From NCBI GenBank assembly GCA_930989535.1, contig CAKNLK010000008.1:27607-91606 (forward strand): DNA of 64,000 nucleotides. The letters are read 5' to 3'. Source of the DNA: an uncultured Clostridia bacterium. Its GTDB lineage: Bacteria > Bacillota > Clostridia > Christensenellales > Borkfalkiaceae. A model generated the notes under the pieces. It was given only the letters and a program-made list of their open reading frames with translations, made no database searches and was not told the DNA's origin. The translations under genes were made by a program, and so were the position numbers. Positions 51,630 through 60,661 of the stretch are shown piece by piece. Position 1 is the stretch's first letter; the number at the start of each line of letters is the position of its first letter.

Positions 51630-53036
51630 ATGGAAGCAAAGCGAGAAACTATGAACCTCGGAACGGCGCCCGTGGGCAGGCTGGTGGCAAAGCTGGCGAT
51701 CCCTGCGGTCGTCGCGCAAATCATCAATTTATTGTATAACCTCGTCGACCGCATGTATGTGGGCGGCATCGAAGGCATCGGCACCGATGCGCTCGCGGGC
51801 TTGGGCGTGGTTCTGCCCATCACCCTCATCGTCAGCGCGTTCAGCAACCTCGTCGGCATGGGCGGCGCGCCGCTCGCGAGCATCTTTTTGGGCGAAAAGA
51901 AGCGCGGGGACGCGGAAAAGGTGTTCAACGCGGGGCTTGTAATGCTCACGTTTTTCGGCGTCGTTCTTACGGTTGCCGTTCTCATTGCGGGAGACGCACT
52001 CATTCGGCTGTTCGGTTCGCCCGATTCGGCTTTTCCCTATGCGAGCGAATATCTGTTTGTGTACGGCACGGGTACAATTTTTGTCATGCTCTCGCTGGGG
52101 CTGAACCCGTTTATCACGGCGCAGGGGTTCAGTTTTACCTCCATGGCGACGGTCGCCATCGGCGCGGTGCTCAATATCGGGTTTGATCCTCTCTTCATCT
52201 TCGCCTTCGGCATGGGCGTGAAGGGCGCGGCGCTCGCCACCGTCCTTTCGCAGGCTGTCTCCGCCGCGTGGGTAATGCTCTTCTTCTTTCGCCGTAAGTC
52301 GCAGTTCCGTTTCCGCCCCGCGTTCTTCCGTGCGGCACCGAAAATTGTGGGGCGTATCCTGCTTTTGGGGCTTTCGCCCTTCATCATGTCCGTCACGGAG
52401 AGCGCCATTCAGATCGTATTTAACGTGAACCTCCGCCTGTGGTCGGGCGGGAACAGCGACTACACCGCCGCGCTCACCATCATGCTCAGCGCCAACCAGA
52501 TGGTGTGTATGCCCCTCAACGGCCTGGGTACGGGCGTGCAGCCGCTCGTCAGCTATAATTACGGCGCAGGCAACTCCGCCCGCATCCGAAAGGCGATCAA
52601 ACTCGTCGCGATCATTGCGCTGTGCGGCAGTACGAGCGTCTGGCTTTTGTCCCTTCTGGCGCCGCAGGTGTACGGGTATATGTTCAGCGCGAGCGGCCCG
52701 GTTATGGCGCTCGTCCGAAAATACACGCCCTTCTTTATGATGGGCACGATATTCTTTTTTGCGCAGATGACGCTGCAAAACGTATTCGTCGCGCTCAACC
52801 AGGCGAAAATCTCCATCTTTCTCGCCTGCCTTCGCAAGGTCATTCTGCTCATTCCGCTCTGCTTTCTGCTGCCGTATGCGATGGGCGTGGACGGCGTGTT
52901 TTTCAGCGAGGGAATCGCGGACATCGCGGCGGGAGTCGTAACGGCGACGACATTTTTTGTCATGGTGCCGCGCATCTTGAAAAAGAGAGAGGGGATTCTC
53001 TTGCAAACGGCAGCCGTCCCCGAGGTTCGGGAATAA
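51630..53036 (+). CDS. MATE family efflux transporter
   Basis: 468 residues and 12 membrane helices in two related halves, the fold of MATE (NorM/DinF) exporters, which use sodium or proton gradients to expel cationic drugs. IPAVVAQIINLLYNLVDRMYVG in the first half and NQMVCMPLNGLGTGVQPLVSYNYG in the second (shortened here to VCMPLNGLGTGVQPLVSYN) are typical. The start at 51630 follows AGGA; an in-frame GTG lies 18 bases earlier. It is one more drug-export gene next to the ABC pair, with its own strong promoter. Confidence 0.92.
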   Translation: MEAKRETMNLGTAPVGRLVAKLAIPAVVAQIINLLYNLVDRMYVGGIEGIGTDALAGLGVVLPITLIVSAFSNLVGMGGAPLASIFLGEKKRGDAEKVFNAGLVMLTFFGVVLTVAVLIAGDALIRLFGSPDSAFPYASEYLFVYGTGTIFVMLSLGLNPFITAQGFSFTSMATVAIGAVLNIGFDPLFIFAFGMGVKGAALATVLSQAVSAAWVMLFFFRRKSQFRFRPAFFRAAPKIVGRILLLGLSPFIMSVTESAIQIVFNVNLRLWSGGNSDYTAALTIMLSANQMVCMPLNGLGTGVQPLVSYNYGAGNSARIRKAIKLVAIIALCGSTSVWLLSLLAPQVYGYMFSASGPVMALVRKYTPFFMMGTIFFFAQMTLQNVFVALNQAKISIFLACLRKVILLIPLCFLLPYAMGVDGVFFSEGIADIAAGVVTATTFFVMVPRILKKREGILLQTAAVPEVRE

Positions 53037-53154
53037 GGCAACGCGCTGTTAAAAACACGCCGCGCGCAATATTTTCCCCGAAAGAGGCATACTGTTGCGG
53101 CGGATATTTCCGCCGTTCGGATAGGCGCCCCTGCGCCGAAGAGAGGAGTTTACG

Positions 53155-56100
53155 ATGAAATACAGAAAGATACGCATTTTATCCGTAATCATGGCATGCC
53201 TTTTGGCAATCGCGTGCCTGTTTGCCGCCTGCTCGCACGGTGACGGCGGCACGGACGGCGGAAACGGAACGCCGCCCGGGGAAAACCGCCCGGGTGAGGA
53301 ACTGCCCGAACTTCCCGAAGGGGACGGATACCCCTCCGAACTGTTCTCTTCGGGCATGTACAGCCCGTCCAAGGTGGGCATGAGCGCGGAATATCTCGGT
53401 ACCGCCGAGCGGCGCCTCCCCGAAGTGTCGGACGGCGGCTTGTCCCGTTATCCCGAATACGGCGTCGACTTTTCCGCCACCGAGGAAGAAAAACAGGCCG
53501 TCCTCGACGAGAATACCGCCCTCAACGCGTCCGCCTCCACCTACGATTCGATGGACGCGGAGGGCAACCTGTATCGGAACGGCGAGCCGACGGGCGGAAA
53601 GCTGTACAAGCACACCGCCTCCGCGGGCATGTACGGGGGCGACGTGTCCGATTCCGAGCCCGCGCTCATCAAAAAACTGACCATACAGCCGCGCAGCGGC
53701 GGCAACCACATCACCGGTCTGTACGCGCCCGCGGGCGAGATCGTCAAAATCGAAATGAGCGGGGAGGACTTCGCCAAAACGGGCGGCTTAAAGGTCAGTA
53801 TCGGGCAGGTTCTCACTAACGGCAGTCAGAACAATATTTGGCTCGCGCGCACTTTCAACCGCATGCCCATGATCGCCAACGTGATGACGACGCCCTCCGC
53901 AACGGCGTACGTCGGCTCCTACCTCGGCGGGCCCATCTATGTGCAGCCCGTCAAAGCGGGCGTGCCGTTCACGGTCACGATTTCGGGCGGCGTCGCCTAT
54001 TCGCACTTCATCCTCGGCTATACCACGCGGGAGGAGTTCGAGCAGAACAAAAACTCTTCCGCACCTTATTTTGATTTGGAAGTGTGGGAGGATTCGGTGC
54101 GGCATTCGGGGCCGAAGTCGCGCGCGGAGCAGTTCGATTACGACGAGCTGACCGACGCGGCGCTCTTGTGGGATAAGATCGCGCGCGTGTCCAACCAAGT
54201 GCCTGCGGGCTCGGGCGGCGACCTCGGCATCACCTTTTTGTACGACCCGTTCATCGCGGCGGGGAGCATGGTCGCCTTTGTCGGGCGGCATACCGTCAAC
54301 TGTCCGCTGTACTGCATGAGCGCCGCGCTCGACGCGGACAGCGCCGTCGATAACGCTTCCGACAATTTTTGGGGCTGCATCCACGAGTTCAACCACCATT
54401 ACCAGCGCTTCGGCTTTCACCCCGGCGACGAGGTGACGAACAACGCCGTCAGCCTCGTCGAATACAGTTTGTTCACCCGTATCTCCGCAAACCGCGCGCT
54501 CGGCAATGCGGCCGAGGGGAGCTATGCCACCGGCTGGAACCGCTACACCAACCCGAGCTGGTCGCTCAGGCAGACGCTCGCAAATGCGGGCACGAATTCC
54601 GCGCTCGATTCGTACGCCAATCTGCTGCATGCGTTCGGGCAGGATGCGTTCATCCGCATGGCGCAGGGCGGAGGCGGCTCGGGCGGCGCGGACGCATGGT
54701 ATAAGGCGGTCAGCGACGCCGCGGGGTACGATATGACCTATTATTTCCGGGATTTGCTGCACCAGAGCGTGTCGCCGTCCGTGCTCTCCGAATACGCGGG
54801 CAAAGGCTACCCGATGTTCGTGCCCGTGGCAACCATCTATCAAACGGGGCGCAGTTACACGCGCGGCGGCAAAAAATATTACAGCCGCACGGCGCAGCCG
54901 TACGGCATCGAAACGGGCGAGGACTTCGAACTCAACTTTGGCGAAAACATCGTTTTGCCCGAAGGGTTTTCCTATACAATCAAAAACGTGACGCAGCCGC
55001 AGTACGGAACGCTCGCGAAAAAGAGCGAGGGCGTGTACGTCTATACCCCCGACGCCGCCAACCGCGATTCGGGCAAAATTGTCGTGACGCTCGGCATCGA
55101 AAGGGCGGACGGTTCGTTCGAGGCGGAGGACGTCGACCTCGTCGTTGAACTGCGGCAGAAGCAGAAAACGCCGACCATGCTCGAGCGCACCGTGTACACC
55201 TACGCGCCCGAAGCTATGCCCACGAGCGCGGCGGAGGCGTACGAAAGCGGGTATGCCGGCCACGCAACGGCGACGGAGGAGGACAACACCAACCGCGTGC
55301 AGAACGGCAACGCCGAAATCTGGGAGCCGAACCCGACGAACAATGCCGTCATGGAAATCCGCGGCAAGTTCGAGGCGCCTGCGGACGGAAAGTACCGCAT
55401 CGCCCTGCGCGGCAGGGACAACGCGGCGCTGTATATCTCCCCCGACGGCAAAAATTACGAGCGCGCGGCGATACTCGAAAACGCGTCGGGCGGGGCGGAT
55501 TTCGAGCTGAACGATAAAAGCCGTTACACCGATGTCGAGCTGAAAAAGGGGCAGTGGGTGCATTTCAAGGCGGTGCTGCTCGTCACGAACGGGCGCTGTT
55601 TTATCGGCGTGGGGCTGGGGCGCTTTTCCGGCGAAAACGTGCAGGTGAGCTACCTCAATGCCTACCGCAGTTCGTACGAGCGCGAGCCGTTCGAGAGCGA
55701 TTATTTCTATCGGCGGGAATATTCCTACGATTACGCGGAGACGCCCGCCGAACAGTCGCTCGTGGAGACGAACTACCGCCCGTGGGACGAACGCTACGAC
55801 ATCTCCAATCTCTTCGACGAGGACGATACGAACTTTATCCATTCGGACAAAACGCTGTACGTTACGGCGCAGAACCCGTTCGAGCTGACAGTCGATTTGG
55901 GGGAGACGATGCGCGCCAACCGCTTTACGGTGTACGGCGAGCCGAGCCGCCGCTATCAGCCGAAAAACTTTGTGCTGTACGGCGGCATGGATTTGGAAAA
56001 CCTCGAACTCATCGCGGAAGTGCAGAATTCCGAGCGAATAAACGACAATGTAGCCGTCGATTTTGCGGAGCGCGAACTGCGGTATTACAAAATCGTCGTC

Positions 56101-56517
56101 ACCGATACGTGGGCGGAGGGGCCGAAGTATATCGCTTTCCGCCGCGCCGAAATGTCGTACACGCTGCCGGGCGCCGTGCAGCTTTCGCCCGATGAAGATA
56201 TGTTCTCCTACCGCGGAAACTGGAAGCTGTCGAGCGCGGGGCTTTCGAGCTTCGGGCACCGCTACGAAGGGGAGAACGCCGTGCTCGAATTTACCTTTAC
56301 GGGCACGCGCCTGGGGATATTGTCCTGCCTTTCCTCCGGTTTCGGCGAATTTGAAGTGCTCATCGACGGAAAGGCGGCGGAAAACGCTGCGGCGAAAGGG
56401 CGCGGGGAGGGCGTCGGAATTTCCTTCCTGTCCGGGCAGCTTTCCGCGGGCGAGCACACCGTCGCGGTGCGGAGCAAGCAAAAATTCAACGTCGATTCCG
56501 TCGTCCTTTGGAAATAG
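53155..56517 (+). CDS. secreted M60-like metallopeptidase lipoprotein with carbohydrate-binding domains
   Basis: 1120 residues. A lipobox FAAC (Cys26) is followed by a glycine/proline linker. The peptidase region holds HEFNH at residues 410-414 and Glu426 in GDEV, matching HExxH(x)nE of M60/enhancin-like enzymes, which in gut bacteria cut mucin glycopeptides. A PA14/CBM-like part lies about residues 720-830 (YRIALRGRDNAALYISPDG). An F5/8 type C (discoidin) domain follows at about 870-1000 (FELTVDLGETMRANRFTVYG). The last ~110 residues form another beta-sandwich. It is probably surface-anchored and acts on host glycans or mucin. AGAGGAG precedes the ATG. Confidence 0.8.
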   Translation: MKYRKIRILSVIMACLLAIACLFAACSHGDGGTDGGNGTPPGENRPGEELPELPEGDGYPSELFSSGMYSPSKVGMSAEYLGTAERRLPEVSDGGLSRYPEYGVDFSATEEEKQAVLDENTALNASASTYDSMDAEGNLYRNGEPTGGKLYKHTASAGMYGGDVSDSEPALIKKLTIQPRSGGNHITGLYAPAGEIVKIEMSGEDFAKTGGLKVSIGQVLTNGSQNNIWLARTFNRMPMIANVMTTPSATAYVGSYLGGPIYVQPVKAGVPFTVTISGGVAYSHFILGYTTREEFEQNKNSSAPYFDLEVWEDSVRHSGPKSRAEQFDYDELTDAALLWDKIARVSNQVPAGSGGDLGITFLYDPFIAAGSMVAFVGRHTVNCPLYCMSAALDADSAVDNASDNFWGCIHEFNHHYQRFGFHPGDEVTNNAVSLVEYSLFTRISANRALGNAAEGSYATGWNRYTNPSWSLRQTLANAGTNSALDSYANLLHAFGQDAFIRMAQGGGGSGGADAWYKAVSDAAGYDMTYYFRDLLHQSVSPSVLSEYAGKGYPMFVPVATIYQTGRSYTRGGKKYYSRTAQPYGIETGEDFELNFGENIVLPEGFSYTIKNVTQPQYGTLAKKSEGVYVYTPDAANRDSGKIVVTLGIERADGSFEAEDVDLVVELRQKQKTPTMLERTVYTYAPEAMPTSAAEAYESGYAGHATATEEDNTNRVQNGNAEIWEPNPTNNAVMEIRGKFEAPADGKYRIALRGRDNAALYISPDGKNYERAAILENASGGADFELNDKSRYTDVELKKGQWVHFKAVLLVTNGRCFIGVGLGRFSGENVQVSYLNAYRSSYEREPFESDYFYRREYSYDYAETPAEQSLVETNYRPWDERYDISNLFDEDDTNFIHSDKTLYVTAQNPFELTVDLGETMRANRFTVYGEPSRRYQPKNFVLYGGMDLENLELIAEVQNSERINDNVAVDFAERELRYYKIVVTDTWAEGPKYIAFRRAEMSYTLPGAVQLSPDEDMFSYRGNWKLSSAGLSSFGHRYEGENAVLEFTFTGTRLGILSCLSSGFGEFEVLIDGKAAENAAAKGRGEGVGISFLSGQLSAGEHTVAVRSKQKFNVDSVVLWK

Positions 56518-56538
56518 AGGGCGCCGGGCGAAAAGAGA

Positions 56539-56570
56539 GGGGCGCTCCGCACTGCGGAGCGCCCCAAAAA
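56539..56570. terminator. hairpin between M60-like gene and thioesterase
   Basis: GGGGCGCTCCGC pairs with GCGGAGCGCCCC. The T-run is weak on both sides, but its place between convergent genes supports termination. Confidence 0.6.
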
Positions 56571-56582
56571 TTGTTTGTTCGG

Positions 56583-57005
56583 TTATTGCGCGCTCTCCGC
56601 GCAGCGTTTGAATAAATCGTCCCACGCGGGGAAGCGGCGGCGGAAGGTAACGGGCCTTCCGTTCCCGTCGATAAAGCAGTGCGTGCTCTTGGCGCGTGCG
56701 CGAAGCGTTCCGTCCTCGCCCGTCATCTCGTATTCCACCTCGAACCGCACGCCCGTGTAGCGCACGAGCCGCACCTGGATGGATACCGTTTCGGGAAAGC
56801 GAGACATCGCCTTATATTCGCACTCCACCGAGAGCACGGGGCTTAGAATGCCCGATTTTTCCATCACGTCGTAGCCGAGCCCCATCTGCTCGAGCATATC
56901 CACCCGCGCTTCCTCCATCCAGCGGATGTAGTTGGAGTGGTGCACGATTTTCATCGTGTCCGTTTCGTAGTACTGTACCTTGTGTCGATAGGGTTTAAAC
57001 TGCAT
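56583..57005 (-). CDS. acyl-CoA thioesterase, YbgC/4-HBT hotdog family
   Basis: 140 residues. The active-site region YYETDTMKIVHHSNYIRWME carries Asp16, as in YbgC-type enzymes, and the central helix and five-strand sheet pattern fits a hotdog fold. It probably hydrolyses short acyl-CoA thioesters; the exact substrate is unknown. The start at 57005 follows AAAGGAG. Confidence 0.85.
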   Translation of the reverse strand: MQFKPYRHKVQYYETDTMKIVHHSNYIRWMEEARVDMLEQMGLGYDVMEKSGILSPVLSVECEYKAMSRFPETVSIQVRLVRYTGVRFEVEYEMTGEDGTLRARAKSTHCFIDGNGRPVTFRRRFPAWDDLFKRCAESAQ

Positions 57006-57024
57006 ATCGCTTCTCCTTTTACTC

Positions 57025-57053
57025 ATTATAGCACGGGCTCGCCGGCAAGTCAA
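57025..57053 (-). promoter_or_regulatory. promoter of the thioesterase gene
   Basis: On the minus strand TTGACT (57053-57048), 17 bp, TATAAT (57030-57025) with extended TGC. Confidence 0.8.
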
Positions 57054-57089
57054 TCGCGCGGCGCAGCCGAAAAAAGCGAAACAATTCCG

Positions 57090-57118
57090 TTGACGGGCGG
57101 TGCGCGCTGTGTTAAAAT
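57090..57118 (+). promoter_or_regulatory. promoter of the isomerase-like gene
   Basis: TTGACG (57090-57095), 17 bp, TAAAAT (57113-57118). AGAGAGG follows before the ATG at 57140. Confidence 0.75.
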
Positions 57119-57139
57119 AAAGAGAGAGGTAGAAAAATT

Positions 57140-57931
57140 ATGTTCAGCGGAGTTTCCACGTCAAGCCTGTTTCTGCGCGAGATGAACGAGGACGCGCTCA
57201 GCGTATTGAACGCGCTCGGCGTTAAGAGTACGGAAATATTTTTGACCACGTTCAGCGAATATACCGAGGAGTTCGCGCGCCTGCTCGTCTCCCGCCGCGG
57301 GAATTTAAAGGTCAATTCGGTGCACCTTTTGAATACGCAGTTCGAACCGCAGCTCTTCGGCGGGCATCCGCGCGCCAAAAAGGACGCCTTCGATATCCTG
57401 CACCGCGCGATGGAGTCGGCGCACATCTTCGGCGCGGAGCGGTATACCTTTCACGCCACCACGCGGCTCAAGCGCAACGCGTCTCCGCTCAATTACGATG
57501 CGTTGGGCGCCAATTTTGCCGAAATTCTCGCCGCCTGCGCCGAGCACGAGGTAAAACTGTGCCTGGAAAACGTGCACTGGGCGCTGTACAACGAGCCGGG
57601 CATCTTTTCGCAGCTCAAGCGCTGCTGCCCCGGTTTGCTGGGGGTGCTGGACGTCAAGCAGGCGCGCCTTTCGGGCTATCCTTACCAGATGTATATCAAG
57701 GACATGGAGGGGAGCATTTCGCACGTACACCTCTCCGACGTGGACGAAAACGGAAAAATCTGCCTGCCGGGGCGGGGGATTTTCGATTTTGAAGGGTGCC
57801 TGCGGCGCTTAAAGGATGCCGGCTTTGACGGCGCGCTCATCGTCGAAGTATACCCGCGCGACTACGGCGGCTACGCCGAGCTGAAGCGCTCGTGCGATTA
57901 TCTGGACGAATTGATTGACAAAATAGAATAA
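57140..57931 (+). CDS. sugar phosphate isomerase/epimerase-like TIM barrel protein
   Basis: 263 residues of the xylose-isomerase-like (AP endonuclease 2) superfamily. Likely metal ligands are the Glu in LCLENVHW, Asp in VLDVKQA, His in SHVHLSD and Glu in IVEVYP, in the usual order along the barrel. Substrate unknown. It lies directly upstream of pgi but has its own promoter. Confidence 0.8.
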   Translation: MFSGVSTSSLFLREMNEDALSVLNALGVKSTEIFLTTFSEYTEEFARLLVSRRGNLKVNSVHLLNTQFEPQLFGGHPRAKKDAFDILHRAMESAHIFGAERYTFHATTRLKRNASPLNYDALGANFAEILAACAEHEVKLCLENVHWALYNEPGIFSQLKRCCPGLLGVLDVKQARLSGYPYQMYIKDMEGSISHVHLSDVDENGKICLPGRGIFDFEGCLRRLKDAGFDGALIVEVYPRDYGGYAELKRSCDYLDELIDKIE

Positions 57932-57974
57932 CAAAAAGTTCTGCAAAAATCGCGTGCAAAATTCCGTGCAAGTG

Positions 57975-58004
57975 TTGACAACGGCCGCCCTTTTGTTTTA
58001 CAAT
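57975..58004 (+). promoter_or_regulatory. promoter of pgi
   Basis: TTGACA (57975-57980), 18 bp, TACAAT (57999-58004). Confidence 0.75.
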
Positions 58005-58044
58005 AATAGGGTAAAAATCTGAATAAAACGGAGGGTTCTTTTCC

Positions 58045-59472
58045 ATGAATATCCGAAACAAAGAATGGCGCAACAGCATGCGCCTGACCGTCGATTATAA
58101 CTATATGATGAAGAAATTCATCGGCGCCGACGGGTTTAAAGATTCCGATTTGAACGAACTCAGGGAAGCGGCGGCGGACGCCTTCGACTATGTCGCCGAC
58201 AACCGCGGCAAGGGCATGATGGGCTGGACGGAGCTTCCGTACAACCAGAAGGAAATCGTCGAGGACATTCTCGCGACCGCCAAAGAGGTGCGCCGCAAGT
58301 TCAAATATTTCGTCGTGCTCGGCATCGGCGGCAGCGCGCTCGGCCCCATCGCCGTGTTCAACGCGCTGTGCCACCTGCATTACAACGACCTCGCTCCCTC
58401 CAAGAGAAGGGGCCCGAAGTTCTACGTCGAGGACAACGTAGACCCCGAGCGCATGGCGGCGCTGTTGGACGTCATCGAGCCGGAAAAGACCTGCTTCAAT
58501 GTCATTACCAAGTCGGGTGCGACCAGCGAGACGATGACGCAGTACCTCATCATCAACGACATTTTGACCAAGGCGTTGGGAGACAAGGCGAGCGAAAACA
58601 TCATCGCCACCACCGACCACGCGAAGGGCAACCTCATCAAACTCGCCAAACAGCACAACTATAAGACTTTCTACATCCCCGACGGCGTCGGCGGCAGGTT
58701 CTCCGAACTTTGCCCCGTGGGGCTTCTGCCCGCGGCGGTTCTGGGGCTGGACATCAAGGCGATGCTCGCGGGCGCCGCGTATATGGACGGCATCTGCAAC
58801 AAGCCTTCCGTCGCCAAAAACCCCGCGCTTGCCTGCGCCGTGTTGCAGTATGCGGCGATGAAGCGCGGCAAAAATATCGGCGTCATGATGCCGTACGCCG
58901 ACAGCCTGAAGTTCATGTCCGACTGGTACTGCCAGCTGTGGGCAGAGAGCCTGGGCAAGAACGTCACTTTGGACGGCAAGCCCTGCAACGTGGGGCAGAC
59001 GCCCGTCAAATCCCTGGGCGTCACCGACCAGCACTCGCAGGTGCAGCTGTATACGGAAGGGCCTTTCGACAAGGTGGTCACCTTCCTGTCCGTCAAAAAT
59101 TACCGCAAGGAAGTGGCGATTCCGCACGGCTGCGAGGATATTCCCGATGTGGCGTTCCTCGGCGGGCACACGATGAACGAGCTCATCGCCGCCGAAAACA
59201 AGGCGACGGCATACGCGCTCGCCAAGGCTGGCAGGCAGAACTACACCATCTGGCTGCCGGAGGTGAACGAGTTCACGCTGGGCGAGCTGATGTACCTGTT
59301 CGAACTGCAGACGGCGTATGCGGGCGCGATGTTCAATATCGACACCTTCAATCAGCCGGGCGTGGAAGCGGGCAAGCAGGCTACGTATGCTCTGCTCGGC
59401 AAAAAGGGCTACGAGGCAAAGAGGGAAGAGCTGGACAGCGCCCCCGCCGCCGAGGAAAAATATATTGTGTAA
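58045..59472 (+). CDS. pgi: glucose-6-phosphate isomerase
   Basis: Interconverts glucose 6-phosphate and fructose 6-phosphate in glycolysis. 475 residues. The SIS-domain motifs are LGIGGSALGPIAVFNAL and VITKSGATSETMTQY, with GGRFSELCPVGLLPA and the C-terminal catalytic region FNIDTFNQPGVEAGK. GGAGGG lies nine bases before the ATG. With pgm and tkt it covers the hexose phosphate node. Confidence 0.96.
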   Translation: MNIRNKEWRNSMRLTVDYNYMMKKFIGADGFKDSDLNELREAAADAFDYVADNRGKGMMGWTELPYNQKEIVEDILATAKEVRRKFKYFVVLGIGGSALGPIAVFNALCHLHYNDLAPSKRRGPKFYVEDNVDPERMAALLDVIEPEKTCFNVITKSGATSETMTQYLIINDILTKALGDKASENIIATTDHAKGNLIKLAKQHNYKTFYIPDGVGGRFSELCPVGLLPAAVLGLDIKAMLAGAAYMDGICNKPSVAKNPALACAVLQYAAMKRGKNIGVMMPYADSLKFMSDWYCQLWAESLGKNVTLDGKPCNVGQTPVKSLGVTDQHSQVQLYTEGPFDKVVTFLSVKNYRKEVAIPHGCEDIPDVAFLGGHTMNELIAAENKATAYALAKAGRQNYTIWLPEVNEFTLGELMYLFELQTAYAGAMFNIDTFNQPGVEAGKQATYALLGKKGYEAKREELDSAPAAEEKYIV

Positions 59473-59491
59473 TTTCAGATTGTATAAAAAG

Positions 59492-59523
59492 AGCGCCGAC
59501 GGCAATTTGCCGTCGGCGCTTTC
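59492..59523. terminator. terminator after pgi
   Basis: AGCGCCGACGGCAA pairs with TTGCCGTCGGCGCT, with A5 and TTT on the flanks; it serves convergent genes. Confidence 0.75.
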
Positions 59524-59537
59524 CATGACCGCACGTT

Positions 59538-60038
59538 TTATCCGAAAGTAAATGTCAGAACAAACGAAAGGATAAGCGCAAGGTTGCATGCGATGATTGC
59601 CGCAACCGGCAAACCGATGCGCAAGCCTTTGCTCATCTGCGATTTCCGTCCGCGGACAAGCCCGACAATTGAGCAGATCAGTGCGGCATAATATAAAATT
59701 GCGAGCGGCATTAAAAAATAGGATGCGGAGGAAGTACCGCCCGCTCCCGACTTCATCATGCCGATGAACGCGAGGGCAGCGATCAGCTCCAGAGCCGCGG
59801 CAATGGCACCTGTAACGATGCAGCTGAACCCGCGGCAGTCGACGTCCTGTTCCGTTTCCAAGGCGGGTGCGCCCTCCTCGGCGGTGCGGGCGAAAATCAG
59901 GTAGTGCCGCGAAAAAAAGAAGAAGAACCGGCTGTAAAAATCGCCGCGGTAGCGGTAATTATCCATTCCCATTTTTTCGCACACTCTTTCAATTTTTTTG
60001 CGCCTGTGTTTGCAGGCTACGATCTTATGCTGTACCAC
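59538..60038 (-). CDS. membrane protein with duplicated N-terminal module
   Basis: 166 residues from a GTG start with AGGAGG ten bases upstream. The N-terminal 50 residues (CEKMGMDNYRYRGDFYSRFF, then HYLIFAR) are a clear paralogue of the whole product of the neighbour at 60049-60213. Three hydrophobic helices follow (about 75-100, 108-130, 138-165). The family is unknown. It forms a two-gene operon under the same promoter as the neighbour, divergent from the XRE regulator. Confidence 0.7.
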   Translation of the reverse strand: MVQHKIVACKHRRKKIERVCEKMGMDNYRYRGDFYSRFFFFFSRHYLIFARTAEEGAPALETEQDVDCRGFSCIVTGAIAAALELIAALAFIGMMKSGAGGTSSASYFLMPLAILYYAALICSIVGLVRGRKSQMSKGLRIGLPVAAIIACNLALILSFVLTFTFG

Positions 60039-60048
60039 GGCGCGCCTC

Positions 60049-60213
60049 CTACTTGGAATTGCGCGTAAAAATCAGGTAGTTACCGCCAAAAAACAGAAAT
60101 ACGCGGCTGTAGAAACTGCCGGCGTATTCCCAGCCGTCTAACCCCATCTTTTCGCAGACTTTGGCGATCTTCGATTTCTTTTGTTTGCATTTTACAACGC
60201 GGTGTTCAATCAT
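60049..60213 (-). CDS. 54-residue protein paralogous to the N-terminus of its neighbour
   Basis: MIEHRVVKCKQKKSKIAKVC then CEKMGLDGWEYAGSFYSRVF and NYLIFTR. It aligns over almost its full length with the start of the 59538-60038 product, so one arose by duplication with or without loss of the membrane part. It is basic with an aromatic C-terminal half. GGAGG lies seven bases before the ATG. Function unknown. Confidence 0.75.
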   Translation of the reverse strand: MIEHRVVKCKQKKSKIAKVCEKMGLDGWEYAGSFYSRVFLFFGGNYLIFTRNSK

Positions 60214-60244
60214 GTCTGTATCCTCCCAAATATCTAATGTATGC

Positions 60245-60299
60245 AGTATATAATGTATACGTCTATTTGTCAAGCGTTTCGTCGATATATAATGTATAC
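60245..60299. promoter_or_regulatory. divergent control region with two XRE-type operators
   Basis: The 14-mer TATATAATGTATAC occurs at 60247-60260 and again at 60286-60299, 39 bp apart; the first is within a GTATA-N5-TATAC palindrome. A third partial copy (TAATGTAT) lies at 60235-60242. On the minus strand TTGACA (60273-60268), 17 bp and TATACT (60250-60245) form a promoter whose -10 is covered by the first site. The second site covers the TATAAT before the XRE gene. Confidence 0.7.
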
Positions 60300-60321
60300 A
60301 TGAGATATGGAGGTATTCGGT

Positions 60322-60543
60322 ATGCACCTGCGCATCGACGAAATACTGAAAGAAAAGGGGAAAACCAAATACTGGCTGTACATGCAGCTGGGGCTGAGCT
60401 ATCAGAATTTTAACCGTATCGTCAACAATCAGACGAGCGGCATCAAGTTCGAAAACCTGAAGGCGCTGTGCGACATTTTGGAATGTACGCCCAACGACCT
60501 GTTTGCCGAGTACTACCGGGCGGGGGAAGAGAAAGCACCGTAA
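60322..60543 (+). CDS. XRE/Cro-type transcriptional regulator
   Basis: 73 residues, essentially one helix-turn-helix: MHLRIDEILKEKGKTKYWLY, then LSYQNFNRIVNNQTSGIKFE and the C-terminal LKALCDILECTPNDLF. This is the short Cro-like (HTH_26) type. The ATG at 60322 follows GGAGG. The two matching operators in the divergent region suggest it controls itself and the two small membrane genes. Confidence 0.85.
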   Translation: MHLRIDEILKEKGKTKYWLYMQLGLSYQNFNRIVNNQTSGIKFENLKALCDILECTPNDLFAEYYRAGEEKAP

Positions 60544-60600
60544 AGTTTTTGGCGGAAAGGCTTTTTTTGCGCCCTCTTTGCGGGTATAATGGGTATAGAT

Positions 60601-60635
60601 GCGGGGCGCCCGCGCGTTTTGCGCGGGCGCCCCGC
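60601..60635 (+). terminator. strong GC hairpin in the leader of the tail-fibre gene
   Basis: A 15-bp stem (GCGGGGCGCCCGCGC with its complement) and GTTTT loop lie between a TATAAT (60585-60590) and the tail-gene ribosome site. The tract after it is only TCCATTTTAC, so it may terminate, attenuate or protect the RNA. Confidence 0.6.
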
Positions 60636-60661
60636 TCCATTTTACTTTGGGGAGGGTTCGG

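Noticed and set aside
53788..56625. Long open frame (over 900 codons) on the minus strand
   Set aside because: It mirrors the M60-like gene. High GC codon bias keeps the antisense frame open; its translation is basic and low-complexity with no family motif.
60599..60661. Upstream in-frame start for the tail-fibre gene
   Set aside because: That start lies in the GC hairpin stem and lacks a ribosome site; 60662 has GGAGGG.
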